A stretch of DNA of 64,000 nt from Mycobacterium paragordonae (GTDB taxonomy: Bacteria > Actinomycetota > Actinomycetes > Mycobacteriales > Mycobacteriaceae): NCBI RefSeq assembly GCF_003614435.1, contig NZ_CP025546.1:1-64000 (forward strand). Reading direction: 5' to 3'. Within the stretch, counting starts at the first letter, position 1. Each line of letters opens with the position of its first letter. Below are positions 50,985 through 59,928 of the stretch, one piece after another. A program made the position numbers and the translations under genes. Below the pieces are notes generated by a model that worked only from the letters and a program-made list of their open reading frames with translations, was not told the DNA's origin and searched no databases.

Positions 50985-52481
50985 GTGCCGCTCAATCTGT
51001 CCAACCGAGACCAGAATTCGGGGCATCTGTTCTATAACCGACGGCTGCGCGCCGCGATTACCCGGTTCTCCGTCCGGATGAAGCACGACGACCGTAAACA
51101 GCAGGCGGCGGTGGCCCTTTCGCTCGTCCTGGTGCTCATCGGTGTCGGCTGGATGGCCCTGCTGCACATCATGAAGCCGGCCGGCTTGGTCGCTGGTTCG
51201 GCCGTCATCGGGAACCGCGACACCGGAGCCATCTACGCCAAAGTCAACGGGCGCCTGTACCCGGCGCTCAACCTCACCTCCGCACGGCTGGTCGTCGGCA
51301 ATGCCACCGCGCCTACCTGGGTTACGTCAAACGAAATCGCCAAATTCCCGACCGGTCCGATGATCGGTATCCCCGGCGTGCCCGACAGCCTGCCCGTCGC
51401 GGCCGCCGCGGTGTCCGCGTGGGCGGTGTGTGACACCGCACCCAACGGGACTCGGGGCAGCACCACACCGCCCCTCGTCACTGCGATCGCGGGACGGCTG
51501 ACTCCACTGGACAGGGCAGCTGCGATGAGCCCGACGCAGGCACTCCTGGCAACGCACAACGGCACGACCTACGTGATCTGGGGAGGGCAACGGTCGCGCA
51601 TCGACCCGGCCGACCGCTCGGTGACCTTCAATCTGGGTCTGGATCCCGGCGTGACGTATCCGGTCGAACTGTCCAACGCCCTCTTTGACGCCATGCCGGC
51701 GACGGAACCGCTTGTATCACCGACGATTCCGGATTCGGGAACCGCGTCGCGGTGGCTGCCCGAGCTGAAGGTGGGCAGCGTCCTTCAATCCCGCGACTCC
51801 GGTGGAACCGTCAACGGGTTCTATGTCCTGCTGACCGGAGGCGTGCAGAAGATCAGCAGCTTCGTCGCGGATCTGCTGCGCACCAGGGACTCTCAAGGCT
51901 CGACGGCACCCACGCTGATAGCGCCGGACCGATTGATCCACATCCCGGTCGTCGACGTGCTCAATGTCGACTACTATCCGTCCGGCAAACTGGAATTCGT
52001 TGACACCAAAGCTAATCCGGTGACCTGTGTGGGATGGGAGAAACAAGCTTCCGACCCCCAGGCCAGAGTCGCCATCATCTCGGGTCGGGGCCTGCCGGTT
52101 CCGAGTGGCATGGACTCACGTCTGGTGCATCTGGTGCGCGATGACCGCAGCCCGGAGTCCAGCGAGGCCGACCAGACATTGGTCCTGCCAGATGCGGCCA
52201 ACTTCGTGGCCACCACCAGCGGCGTGCTGACCGCGGCCAGCCGAGAAAGCCTGTATTGGGTTTCACCGCAAGGAGTTCGCTACGGGATCCAATCCGATCC
52301 GCGGACCCTGCAAGCGCTCGGACTGGATCCACGCCTCGCCGTGCAGGCACCATGGCCCCTGGTACGCACATTCGCGCCCGGTCCAGCGATCAGTCGCGAC
52401 GCGGCCCTGGTTGCCCGCGACGCGGTATCCGCGGGCGGCGCACTGGCGCCCCTTCCCGATGCCAGCGAGACGGGGAGTTAG
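50985..52481 (+). CDS. eccB: Type VII secretion core protein EccB
   Basis: Membrane-anchored ESX core component of 498 residues. A short cytoplasmic N-terminus (LFYNRRLRAAITRFSVRM), one transmembrane segment (about 40-61) and a periplasmic domain with repeats characteristic of EccB: GAIYAKVNGRLYPALNLTSA, RLVVGN, VSAWAVCDT, and SLYWVSPQGVRYGI near the end. The periplasmic part holds two Cys (147 and 347). GTG start with AAGGAGA. eccC starts 2 bp after its stop, so the two are co-translated. Confidence 0.96.
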   Translation: MPLNLSNRDQNSGHLFYNRRLRAAITRFSVRMKHDDRKQQAAVALSLVLVLIGVGWMALLHIMKPAGLVAGSAVIGNRDTGAIYAKVNGRLYPALNLTSARLVVGNATAPTWVTSNEIAKFPTGPMIGIPGVPDSLPVAAAAVSAWAVCDTAPNGTRGSTTPPLVTAIAGRLTPLDRAAAMSPTQALLATHNGTTYVIWGGQRSRIDPADRSVTFNLGLDPGVTYPVELSNALFDAMPATEPLVSPTIPDSGTASRWLPELKVGSVLQSRDSGGTVNGFYVLLTGGVQKISSFVADLLRTRDSQGSTAPTLIAPDRLIHIPVVDVLNVDYYPSGKLEFVDTKANPVTCVGWEKQASDPQARVAIISGRGLPVPSGMDSRLVHLVRDDRSPESSEADQTLVLPDAANFVATTSGVLTAASRESLYWVSPQGVRYGIQSDPRTLQALGLDPRLAVQAPWPLVRTFAPGPAISRDAALVARDAVSAGGALAPLPDASETGS

Positions 52482-52483
52482 CC

Positions 52484-55400
52484 ATGTCCAAACGCGGATT
52501 CGTGCGACCGAAGCGCACGCCCACACCGAATGTGCCGCCGGTGCGGGTGGCGATCGCCGCGCCGTTGGCGCTGCCCGAACGCGAGCCGCGCAACATCCTG
52601 CTGATGATCGCGCTGCCCGCATTGCTGGTCGGCATCGTCGGCACCCTGGTCGTGATGTATGCGTCCGGTGTCAGGTCGTTGCAGTCGGGTTTCTTTCCGA
52701 TGGTCGGTCTGGTCGGCTTCGGCGCGCTGATGTTCGGCGGGCGGTTCGGTCGCGGTCGCCGAATCAGTTGGGGCGAACTGGAAAAGCAGCGGCGCAGCTA
52801 TCTGCGCCAGCTCGATGACGACCGTGAAGAAGTTCAGCGTGCCGCGCGGGAACAACGCCGAAGCCAGCTGTTCGTGCATGCCGGCCCGCAGCAACTCGAC
52901 ACGGTGATCGGCGGCCCACGAATGTGGGAACGGCGCCCCGCCGATCCGGACTTCCTCGATGTCCGGCTGGGTATCGGCGTTCAGCAGGCCAGCGAATCGG
53001 CAGTCTCGCTGCAGTGGCCAGACGTTCCCATCGGTGAAGAGCTGGAGCCGGTAACCGGCGGTGCCCTGCGGGATTTCATCCTCGAACAGAGCAAGATCCG
53101 CGGGATCGGGAAGGTGCTGAGCCTGCGGTCGAAGCCCGGATTCAGCTTCACTGCCGATGATCCGAGCGAGTTGCACGGTCTGGCGCGCGCACTGCTGTGC
53201 TCACTCGCGGTCTACCACAGTCCCAATGACGTGAAACTGATGGTGGTCACCCGCCATCCTGAACACTGGCAATGGCTGGTCTGGTTGCCACACAACCAGC
53301 ACGACGAGATGTTCGACGCGTGCGGGCTGCGCCGCCTGGTATTCGCATCGCCGACGGAGCTGGAAGACGCGCTTGACGCCGAGTTGCACCGCAAGGGGCG
53401 CGGGCCCTGGTCGCCGCCCGTGACGGCGAGTCCGACGTCCATGCCGTCACCCATGGAAGGGACGACGGCACCGACGTTGGGTCCGCACTGGGTGATCGTG
53501 GATGACAACGTCGGCACCCCCGAACAGTGGGAGGGTGTAACCGGGCAGAAAGGAATGGCCGGAATCACCGTGTTGCGGTTGGCAACTCGCGCCGGAGTCG
53601 GCGTCGGGTTCGCTGACGAGAGCCAGCGGTTCGCGCTGCGCGACGGCAGGCTGACCCACCGCAACACCTTCTACGCCGTCGCCGACACGCTGGCTGACAG
53701 CACTGCCAACAGGTTTGCGCGTGCGCTTGCCCGCTGGTCGCCGATGAGCGCCGGCGACTTGTCCGAAACCGACAGCCAGGCGGGTGAATTGCTGCGCGCA
53801 CTGGGCATCACCGACCCGCGCAACCTGGACGTCGACCGGCTGTGGGCAGAGAGCCGGGGACGGGGCGATCCGAAGTGGGCGATGGTGCCCGTCGGCGTCC
53901 GGCAGGGTGGCGACCTGCAGTATGTAATCTTGCGGGCCAAGGACTTCGGCGGCTACGGCTTTCACTCCGTAGTGATCGGCACTTCTGGTTCCGGCAAGTC
54001 GGAATACTTCTTGTCACTGTGCAGCGGAATCGCGCTGACGCACTCCCCGGAGACATTCATCGTGATCTTCGTCGACATGAAGTTCGAGTCGGCCGCCCAG
54101 GACTTACAGGGGTTCCCGCACGTCGCGGGATCGCTGTCGAACCTGGGCAAGGACGATCGCCACCTGGCCGAGCGGATGCGCAAAGCGGTCAACGGCGAGA
54201 TCGCCCGACGCTACCGGCTTCTGAAGGACGCCGGGGCCCGCGATGCCAACGAGTACGAGGAGATGCGGCTCGCCGGAAGGGATCTGGAGCCCATCCCGAT
54301 CCTGCTCGTGATCATCGACGAGTACCTCGAGCTGTTCATTCATCACCCGGAGTGGATCGACCTGGTGATCCACATCGGGCAGGAAGGCCGCGGTTGCAAC
54401 GTCTTCTTCACCCTGGGCGGCCAGCGGCTGGACCTGTCGTCGCTGAGTAAGGCGAAGAGCAACATAGCCTTTCGGGTGGCGCTGCGCGCCGAGACCGCGG
54501 AGGACTCCCGCGACGTGATCGGCAGTGACGCCGCGCTGCACCTGCCGTCGCAGGAGAACGGCTACGCGCTGCTCAAAGTCGGCCCCCGTGACCTCGAGCA
54601 GTTCCGGTGCTTCTATGTGTCGGCCCCGTTCGTGGTGCCCAAACCGGCGTTGAACGTGAATAAGACGGTGGCCATGAGCTTTTCGCAGCCACGCGCGTAC
54701 ACCTCGGAATACCAACCGCTCAGTGAGTCCGACAGCGCGGCGCTGGCCGTCGCGGATGCACCCGACGAGCCGGACGAATTCCTGTTCCATGCAGACGGCT
54801 TTCGGAAGAAGAAGCTCGTCGACGTCGTCCGCGAGTCACTCGTCTCGAACCCCGCGCGGCCGCCGCACCAAATATGGCTGCCGCCACTGGAAGTCAGCGA
54901 GCCGGTCGACGCGTTGGTGGCCCGCTGGCGCGGCCGGCCGTGGCATGTCGCATACGGAGAGAATCCAGGCCTGGTGTTCCCGCTGGGAGTCGTAGACATT
55001 CCCGAGGAACACGACCAACGCGTGCATGCGATCAACGCCGAAATGGACAACGTCATGGTGGTTGCGACCGCCCAGCGCGGCAAGTCCACCACGTTGATGA
55101 CGCTGATGACCTCCGCGGCGTTGATGTACCGGCCGGAACGGGTGACGTTCTTCTGCATCGGAGCGTCGCTGTACCCGGTCGAAGAACTACCGCATGTGGC
55201 GTCGGTGGTCAGCCCGACCGACCGCGAGGGAGTGTCTCGGACCATCGCCTCGATCGAAGGCCTGATTTCGGCGCGTGAGGCGGCGTTCAAGAGGTATCAG
55301 ATCGACATTTCCGAGTTCCGGGACCGGCGCTTCGGCCTGGACAGCAGCGTCCAGACAGGCACTGGCACGACGGACCCCGACGACAAGTTCGGCGACGTCT

Positions 55401-56581
55401 TCCTCGTCATCGACAACTTCAGCGATCTCTACGACAAGGACGCTGCTATGGGAGAACGGGCAATCGCCATTGCCCGGCAGGGCCTGTCCTATGGGGTGCA
55501 CATCATGACCACCGCGACCGCGTGGCTCATCGGGCAGAAGCAACAACTGGTCAATGTCTCCAATGCACGAATCCAGCTGCGGCTGAGCAATCCCGATGAA
55601 ACCCAGATGGGTGAGGGATTCGAGCGGAAGAAGGCAGCCCGCAACACCCTGGACCGGCCAGGGTTCGGGCTCACTCGAGAAGGCTTCGAGTTGCTCGTCG
55701 GCGTCCCGGAGGTGTTCGCGCCCAACGGAGATCGGGTGGCCACCCGCGACATCGGCGCCCTCATCTCTGACCGAACCGGGGCCGGGCGGGTCGAGAGCCT
55801 GGCCCGTCTGCCCCAACGGATTCCGCTCAGCGAGGTGGCGAAAGTGTTCGCGGGTAGCGCCGGGGATGCCGATCCGTTGACCATTCCCTTCGGGATCGGC
55901 GAAACCGCGTTGCAACCGGCCGCGCTGCCTTCCCGAGTGGTACCCAACATGCTGGTCGTGGGCCGTCAATCATGCGGGAAGTCAACGACTTTGGCGGTAT
56001 TCGGACAGATGGTCGTAGCCCGCTGCACACCGGAGCAGGCGCAGATCACCATCATCGACCCGAAGACTTCGCTGATCGGCAGAATTCAGGGCGAGCATGT
56101 GCGGGCATACGCATACACCGCGGACGACATCGACGCGGTGTTGGCCGAGTTGACACAGCTGCTGCGCGACCGCCTGCCTCCGTCGGGTTTGAGCCAGGAA
56201 GAACTGCTCAACCGCAGGAGCTGGGAAGGTCCGCACCATTTCGTTCTGATCGATGACGAGCAGGAACTGCGACCGCACGGTGTGCTGGGCAAGAATGCGG
56301 CAACGGCGCCGCTCTGGGGGTTGATCGAGCGCAGCCGCGAGATCGGCTTGCACGTCATCGCGTCGCGCCTGCCTGGCAACTGGGCGGGCGTCTCGGTCAC
56401 CAACCCGTTCCTGCAGAAGATGACGGGCTCGCGGGCGCCGACCCTGTTCATGGACAACGACCCGGCAGCGGTGAAGGTGTTCGGCAGGATCAGCGCCCAG
56501 CAACTGCCGCCCGGTCGGGCGTTGTTGGTCACCAGCGACGGTGGGATGGAAGGAGTGCTGGTCGCAGAGCCGCAGACGTGA
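52484..56581 (+). CDS. eccC: Type VII secretion ATPase EccC (single-chain, three NBDs)
   Basis: Motor ATPase of 1365 residues, combining in one chain what ESX-1 splits into EccCa and EccCb. Two transmembrane segments (about 37-60 and 67-86) and a stalk/DUF domain precede three FtsK/SpoIIIE-type NBDs. NBD1: Walker A GTSGSGKSE near 499, Walker B LLVIIDEYLEL near 606. NBD2: weaker Walker A ATAQRGKSTT near 861 and VFLVIDNFSDL lacking the catalytic Glu. NBD3: GRQSCGKSTT near 1159 and FVLIDDEQEL. ATG at 52484; the open frame upstream lies inside eccB. NBD3 of such proteins binds the substrate's C-terminal signal. Confidence 0.96.
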   Translation: MSKRGFVRPKRTPTPNVPPVRVAIAAPLALPEREPRNILLMIALPALLVGIVGTLVVMYASGVRSLQSGFFPMVGLVGFGALMFGGRFGRGRRISWGELEKQRRSYLRQLDDDREEVQRAAREQRRSQLFVHAGPQQLDTVIGGPRMWERRPADPDFLDVRLGIGVQQASESAVSLQWPDVPIGEELEPVTGGALRDFILEQSKIRGIGKVLSLRSKPGFSFTADDPSELHGLARALLCSLAVYHSPNDVKLMVVTRHPEHWQWLVWLPHNQHDEMFDACGLRRLVFASPTELEDALDAELHRKGRGPWSPPVTASPTSMPSPMEGTTAPTLGPHWVIVDDNVGTPEQWEGVTGQKGMAGITVLRLATRAGVGVGFADESQRFALRDGRLTHRNTFYAVADTLADSTANRFARALARWSPMSAGDLSETDSQAGELLRALGITDPRNLDVDRLWAESRGRGDPKWAMVPVGVRQGGDLQYVILRAKDFGGYGFHSVVIGTSGSGKSEYFLSLCSGIALTHSPETFIVIFVDMKFESAAQDLQGFPHVAGSLSNLGKDDRHLAERMRKAVNGEIARRYRLLKDAGARDANEYEEMRLAGRDLEPIPILLVIIDEYLELFIHHPEWIDLVIHIGQEGRGCNVFFTLGGQRLDLSSLSKAKSNIAFRVALRAETAEDSRDVIGSDAALHLPSQENGYALLKVGPRDLEQFRCFYVSAPFVVPKPALNVNKTVAMSFSQPRAYTSEYQPLSESDSAALAVADAPDEPDEFLFHADGFRKKKLVDVVRESLVSNPARPPHQIWLPPLEVSEPVDALVARWRGRPWHVAYGENPGLVFPLGVVDIPEEHDQRVHAINAEMDNVMVVATAQRGKSTTLMTLMTSAALMYRPERVTFFCIGASLYPVEELPHVASVVSPTDREGVSRTIASIEGLISAREAAFKRYQIDISEFRDRRFGLDSSVQTGTGTTDPDDKFGDVFLVIDNFSDLYDKDAAMGERAIAIARQGLSYGVHIMTTATAWLIGQKQQLVNVSNARIQLRLSNPDETQMGEGFERKKAARNTLDRPGFGLTREGFELLVGVPEVFAPNGDRVATRDIGALISDRTGAGRVESLARLPQRIPLSEVAKVFAGSAGDADPLTIPFGIGETALQPAALPSRVVPNMLVVGRQSCGKSTTLAVFGQMVVARCTPEQAQITIIDPKTSLIGRIQGEHVRAYAYTADDIDAVLAELTQLLRDRLPPSGLSQEELLNRRSWEGPHHFVLIDDEQELRPHGVLGKNAATAPLWGLIERSREIGLHVIASRLPGNWAGVSVTNPFLQKMTGSRAPTLFMDNDPAAVKVFGRISAQQLPPGRALLVTSDGGMEGVLVAEPQT

Positions 56582-56663
56582 ATCGACAGGCGCCGAGCCT
56601 GAACCTAGACTCAGCGCAACTTGTCGCCGGCTCTGTCCGGCGGGATTGAATCGAGAGGTAGCA

Positions 56664-56969
56664 ATGGGCGGATTTTTCGGCATGGTGCCGGGCGCTGTCG
56701 ACATGTCGGCGGCCGCCGAGGCAGGAATCAGCGAAGGGATGGCCGCCACGACGGCGGCAGGGGCGGCCGCGCTCACCGGAGTGGTACCGATGGCCGCCGA
56801 CGCGGACTCGATCGAGTTCGCGGCGGCTCTCAACGCCGCCGGATCCGCCTATCTGGGGACGGCCGCGGAGCACGTCGGGCAGCGCGTCGCCTTCTCGGGG
56901 GCACAAGGTCTGTCCTCGGCGACGACGGTCGCGGCCGAGGCGGCCAACGCGGGCGCCGTCGGACTCTAG
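56664..56969 (+). CDS. PE-family-like protein (PE35-like)
   Basis: A 101-residue Ala-rich helical-hairpin protein (VDMSAAAEAGISEGMAATTA, AAALTGVVPMAADADSIEFA). The pattern fits the short PE35-type proteins that pair with a PPE beside eccC rather than the classical PE start. No clear YxxxD/E secretion signal is present at the C-terminus. ATG start with GAGAGGTAG upstream, 82 bp after eccC and 7 bp before the PPE gene, the standard PE-PPE operon layout. Confidence 0.75.
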   Translation: MGGFFGMVPGAVDMSAAAEAGISEGMAATTAAGAAALTGVVPMAADADSIEFAAALNAAGSAYLGTAAEHVGQRVAFSGAQGLSSATTVAAEAANAGAVGL

Positions 56970-56976
56970 GACGCCG

Positions 56977-58116
56977 ATGCCAGATCCCCGCTGGACTGGA
57001 CCGCCCGAGGTCGTCGCGGCGATCTTCGAGGCCGGTTCCCCCGCCTCGGTGATCGCCAACAACGTGGTCTGGGTGACCGAGACCGCCAACAATGAACTTT
57101 CGGCGGGTCTGTCCACCGTCAACACGGTGGCGACTCAGGCGGCGTGGCAGGGAGTGGGCTCCGCGGCGTCGGCGATCGCCGCCACGGGACTCAACGCCGG
57201 ATTGCAGACCCTGGTCGGCTGGACTGCCGAGAAGATCAACGTCACGCAGGCCGCGGTCGAGGCGTTCATGCTCGCGCGGTCGTCGGTCATCCCGTCGATC
57301 GTCTCGCAGACCAACCGCGACGAGTGGACTGTCCTGAACGCCACCAACTGGTTCGGCCAGAACACCCCGGGGATCGTCGAGCGCGACGGTGAATACTTCG
57401 GCGAGCACTGGCCGCACAACTCCGGGGTGGGCTGGGCGTACTCCGCTGCCTTGAGTGCGTTGATCGCGGCCCTGGCGGTACCTCCACCGATCGCGCCGAT
57501 GGGCGCCTCACCGGCCGCGCCGGCCGCCGCCGCAGAGGCGGTGGCCCAGGCCGCGGCCCAGACCGGCATGCAGGCGTCGAGCCAAGTCGGGCAGACAGCG
57601 GGCCAGAGCGCGGCCTCTCCCGCCGAGGCGACCGGCCAACTGAGTTCACTCATGCAGACGCCGATGCAGATGGTGTCGGGGGCCACCGAACCGCTCAAGG
57701 AGATGTTGCAGGCGCCGATGCAGGCCATGCAGGGGGTCACCAGCCTGCCGCAAAGCATGATGCAGTCATTCGGCGGGATGTTTCCGTCGGCCGGAGCGCC
57801 GGTTGCGGCGGGTCTCGGCGAACCCGTGGTTGCGGCCGCCGGGGGATCTGCGGGCGGTGGCATCGGCGCCGGAGGCGGATTCCCCGGAGCCGGGCTGACC
57901 AGTTACACCCGCCCCACCAGCAGCTTCGAGCCGGAGTCGGGTGGGAAACCGGCCAGCCTGCGGGCCGGTGTCCTTAACGCGGCCGAAGTGCGGGGTCCGA
58001 CGGTCTCGACCGGCGGCGCCCCGCTTCCGATGGCCCCGGCAGGGATGCTGGCGCGTGGCGAGGCGGACAAGGACGCGGACAAGGATGTGGCGCGAGCACG
58101 CGTCGTAGTCGATTAG
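56977..58116 (+). CDS. Divergent PPE-family protein (PPE68-like)
   Basis: The 379-residue protein begins DPRWTGPPEVVAAIFEAG and contains NATNWFGQNTPGIVERDGEY at about 125-145, which lines up with the PPE-domain NxFGxNTxxI block. The usual WxG turn is replaced by AAWQGVGSAA. After about 180 comes an Ala/Gln/Met-rich C-terminal region (PMQMVSGATEPLKEMLQAPM) and an acidic/basic tail. It recalls PPE68 of ESX-1 in place and layout. Paired with the PE-like gene 7 bp upstream; its stop overlaps the convergent amidohydrolase. Confidence 0.75.
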   Translation: MPDPRWTGPPEVVAAIFEAGSPASVIANNVVWVTETANNELSAGLSTVNTVATQAAWQGVGSAASAIAATGLNAGLQTLVGWTAEKINVTQAAVEAFMLARSSVIPSIVSQTNRDEWTVLNATNWFGQNTPGIVERDGEYFGEHWPHNSGVGWAYSAALSALIAALAVPPPIAPMGASPAAPAAAAEAVAQAAAQTGMQASSQVGQTAGQSAASPAEATGQLSSLMQTPMQMVSGATEPLKEMLQAPMQAMQGVTSLPQSMMQSFGGMFPSAGAPVAAGLGEPVVAAAGGSAGGGIGAGGGFPGAGLTSYTRPTSSFEPESGGKPASLRAGVLNAAEVRGPTVSTGGAPLPMAPAGMLARGEADKDADKDVARARVVVD

Positions 58117-59102
58117 CCCAAGAGCAGGCGCTCGGCATTCAGGTGTGCGAATTTCTGCCTGTCCTCGAGGCTCATGGGTGCGCTGTTGATGAAGCCACGC
58201 GCGTCGAGGGAACCCCCGTTGTAAGGGTCGTCGAGTGCAAACATGAGGCGATCGGCGCCCAGCACGTCGAGGGCTTGTCGCAGCATCCGGTGACTCAATA
58301 TTCCCCCGGCGGTGGCATAGACGTTTGACGTGATGTATTCGAGCACGTGCCGATCCAGATGGGTGCTGGTACCGCTGAGCGCATCGGCGCGATCGGCGAA
58401 GGAGACCAGCATCTCGCCCCAATGGCCGAGGATGAGCTGCAGGTCGGGATGCCGGTCGAAAGTTCCGGCGAGGATGAGCCGCAGCGCGGCAAGCCCGGCC
58501 TCGGCGTGCCAGCCCCACCCTCCTGTCGACAGCATCAAAGATGTGGCGAAGTCGAAACCGTCGTAGCACGCCTCCCGTACCGCCGCCGGCGGTATGCCGG
58601 GATGCAGGTAGAGGGGTGCCCCGAGCTCGGCGGCGGCTTCAAAAATCGGCCGGAAACGGTTGTGATCAAGCAGGTTTGGGCCGGTGCGGGGAAACAGCAT
58701 GGCACCGACGAAGCTTAGTTCGTGGATACAGCGGCGCAGTTCAACGGCAGCGGCGTCCGGGTCCGGGGTGGGCAGGGTGGCGAACGCTGCGAAGCGGTCG
58801 GGTCGGCGCTGCACAGCATCGAAGAGGAAGTCGTTGGCGTCACGGGCCAAAGGCACTGCAAGTGCCGACGGAAGGGACTGGGTGCCCGGAGTCGTGATGG
58901 ACAACACCTGCAGGTCGACACCCGCGGCGTCCATGCGGGCCACCCGTTCTTCATCCACGTCGAGCAGGCGGTGGCTGATCATCCCGGAATTGCTGAACCA
59001 GGTGACGGTGTCGTCGTCACCGGAATCGATGAGCGCCGAGCGCAATTCGGGCGTCCAAGCGTGTTCCTCCACCGCGATGACGCGCGTCGTCGGCGCGCTC
59101 AT
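58113..59102 (-). CDS. Amidohydrolase-2 family (ACMSD/decarboxylase-like) protein
   Basis: A TIM-barrel metal-dependent hydrolase or decarboxylase of 329 residues: VIAVEEHAWTPEL at the start (where the family usually has an H-x-H or E-x-H metal site), PLYLHPGIPP, LQLILGHWGEMLVSF and LMFALDDPYNG near the end. Such enzymes act on aromatic acids (for example gamma-resorcylate) or related carboxylates; the substrate here is unknown. ATG start. Convergent with the PPE gene. Confidence 0.9.
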   Translation of the reverse strand: MSAPTTRVIAVEEHAWTPELRSALIDSGDDDTVTWFSNSGMISHRLLDVDEERVARMDAAGVDLQVLSITTPGTQSLPSALAVPLARDANDFLFDAVQRRPDRFAAFATLPTPDPDAAAVELRRCIHELSFVGAMLFPRTGPNLLDHNRFRPIFEAAAELGAPLYLHPGIPPAAVREACYDGFDFATSLMLSTGGWGWHAEAGLAALRLILAGTFDRHPDLQLILGHWGEMLVSFADRADALSGTSTHLDRHVLEYITSNVYATAGGILSHRMLRQALDVLGADRLMFALDDPYNGGSLDARGFINSAPMSLEDRQKFAHLNAERLLLG

Positions 59103-59154
59103 CGCCCGACGCTCCGGCTGATGGCCCCGGCTCTCTTCGCGCGCTGACGCGCGC

Positions 59155-59928
59155 TCATCGCCCGGCGCCGGGCGGGCCCGCGAAAGCTTGCGCGATTCCC
59201 AGCCACTGCTGCGCGTCCTCCCCCACCGCCGTCACGTCCAGCGCACTCAGCGGCCGCCGCTGGGTGACCAGGAAACAGAAATCCTCCGCTGAACCCGTCA
59301 CGCGCTGTGGCGCATCCGCCGGTCCCCAGGTCCAGGTGTCCCCGCCCGGCCCGCGCAATTCGACGTAGAAGGGTTCGCTCGGCGGCGTCAAACCGTTGAC
59401 CATGTACGCGTAGTCGCGGGCCCGCACGCCGATGTGCGCGATCGAGCGCAGCCGATCCGTCGGCGGCCGGGTGACACCGAGGGCGTCGGCCACATCAAGT
59501 CCGTGCGCCCAGGTCTCCATCAGTCGGGCGGTGGCCATCGACGACGCGCTCATCGGCGGGCCGAACCACGGCAACTTGCGGCCGTCGGCGACGCCGAGCA
59601 GGGCCTCGTGCAACCGCTTGCGGGTGTCGCGCCAGTCGGCAAGCAACTCCGCGGGCGGCAGCGCCGCCAGCTCCTCGGCCGCGGCATCGACGAACCCGCC
59701 CGGATCGGCGGCGGCAGCGGCCAGCGCTTCACCGAACGCAGCCTCGTCGGTGACCGACAGCAGCGAGACCCGGTCGGTCCACAGCAGATGCCCGATCTGA
59801 TGGGCAATGGTCCACCCAGGCGCGGGTGTCATCGTTGCCCAGCTCTCTGCGGGCAGCGGCGCCACCAGCGTGTCGAGGTCGTCGCTTTCTGCCTGCAGAT
59901 CAGCGACGAACGCAGCCGAACCAGTCAT
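59155..59928 (-). CDS. DinB/maleylpyruvate isomerase-like protein (Rv0036c-like)
   Basis: A 257-residue protein of the TIGR03084/MDMPI type. N-terminal four-helix DinB-like domain with [16 protein letters not shown] carrying His residues of the usual metal site, [16 protein letters not shown], and a C-terminal beta domain with [20 protein letters not shown]. Probably a thiol-dependent (mycothiol) metal enzyme. ATG overlaps the stop of the MFS gene by 4 bp. Position matches Rv0036c. Confidence 0.92.
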   Translation of the reverse strand: MTGSAAFVADLQAESDDLDTLVAPLPAESWATMTPAPGWTIAHQIGHLLWTDRVSLLSVTDEAAFGEALAAAAADPGGFVDAAAEELAALPPAELLADWRDTRKRLHEALLGVADGRKLPWFGPPMSASSMATARLMETWAHGLDVADALGVTRPPTDRLRSIAHIGVRARDYAYMVNGLTPPSEPFYVELRGPGGDTWTWGPADAPQRVTGSAEDFCFLVTQRRPLSALDVTAVGEDAQQWLGIAQAFAGPPGAGR

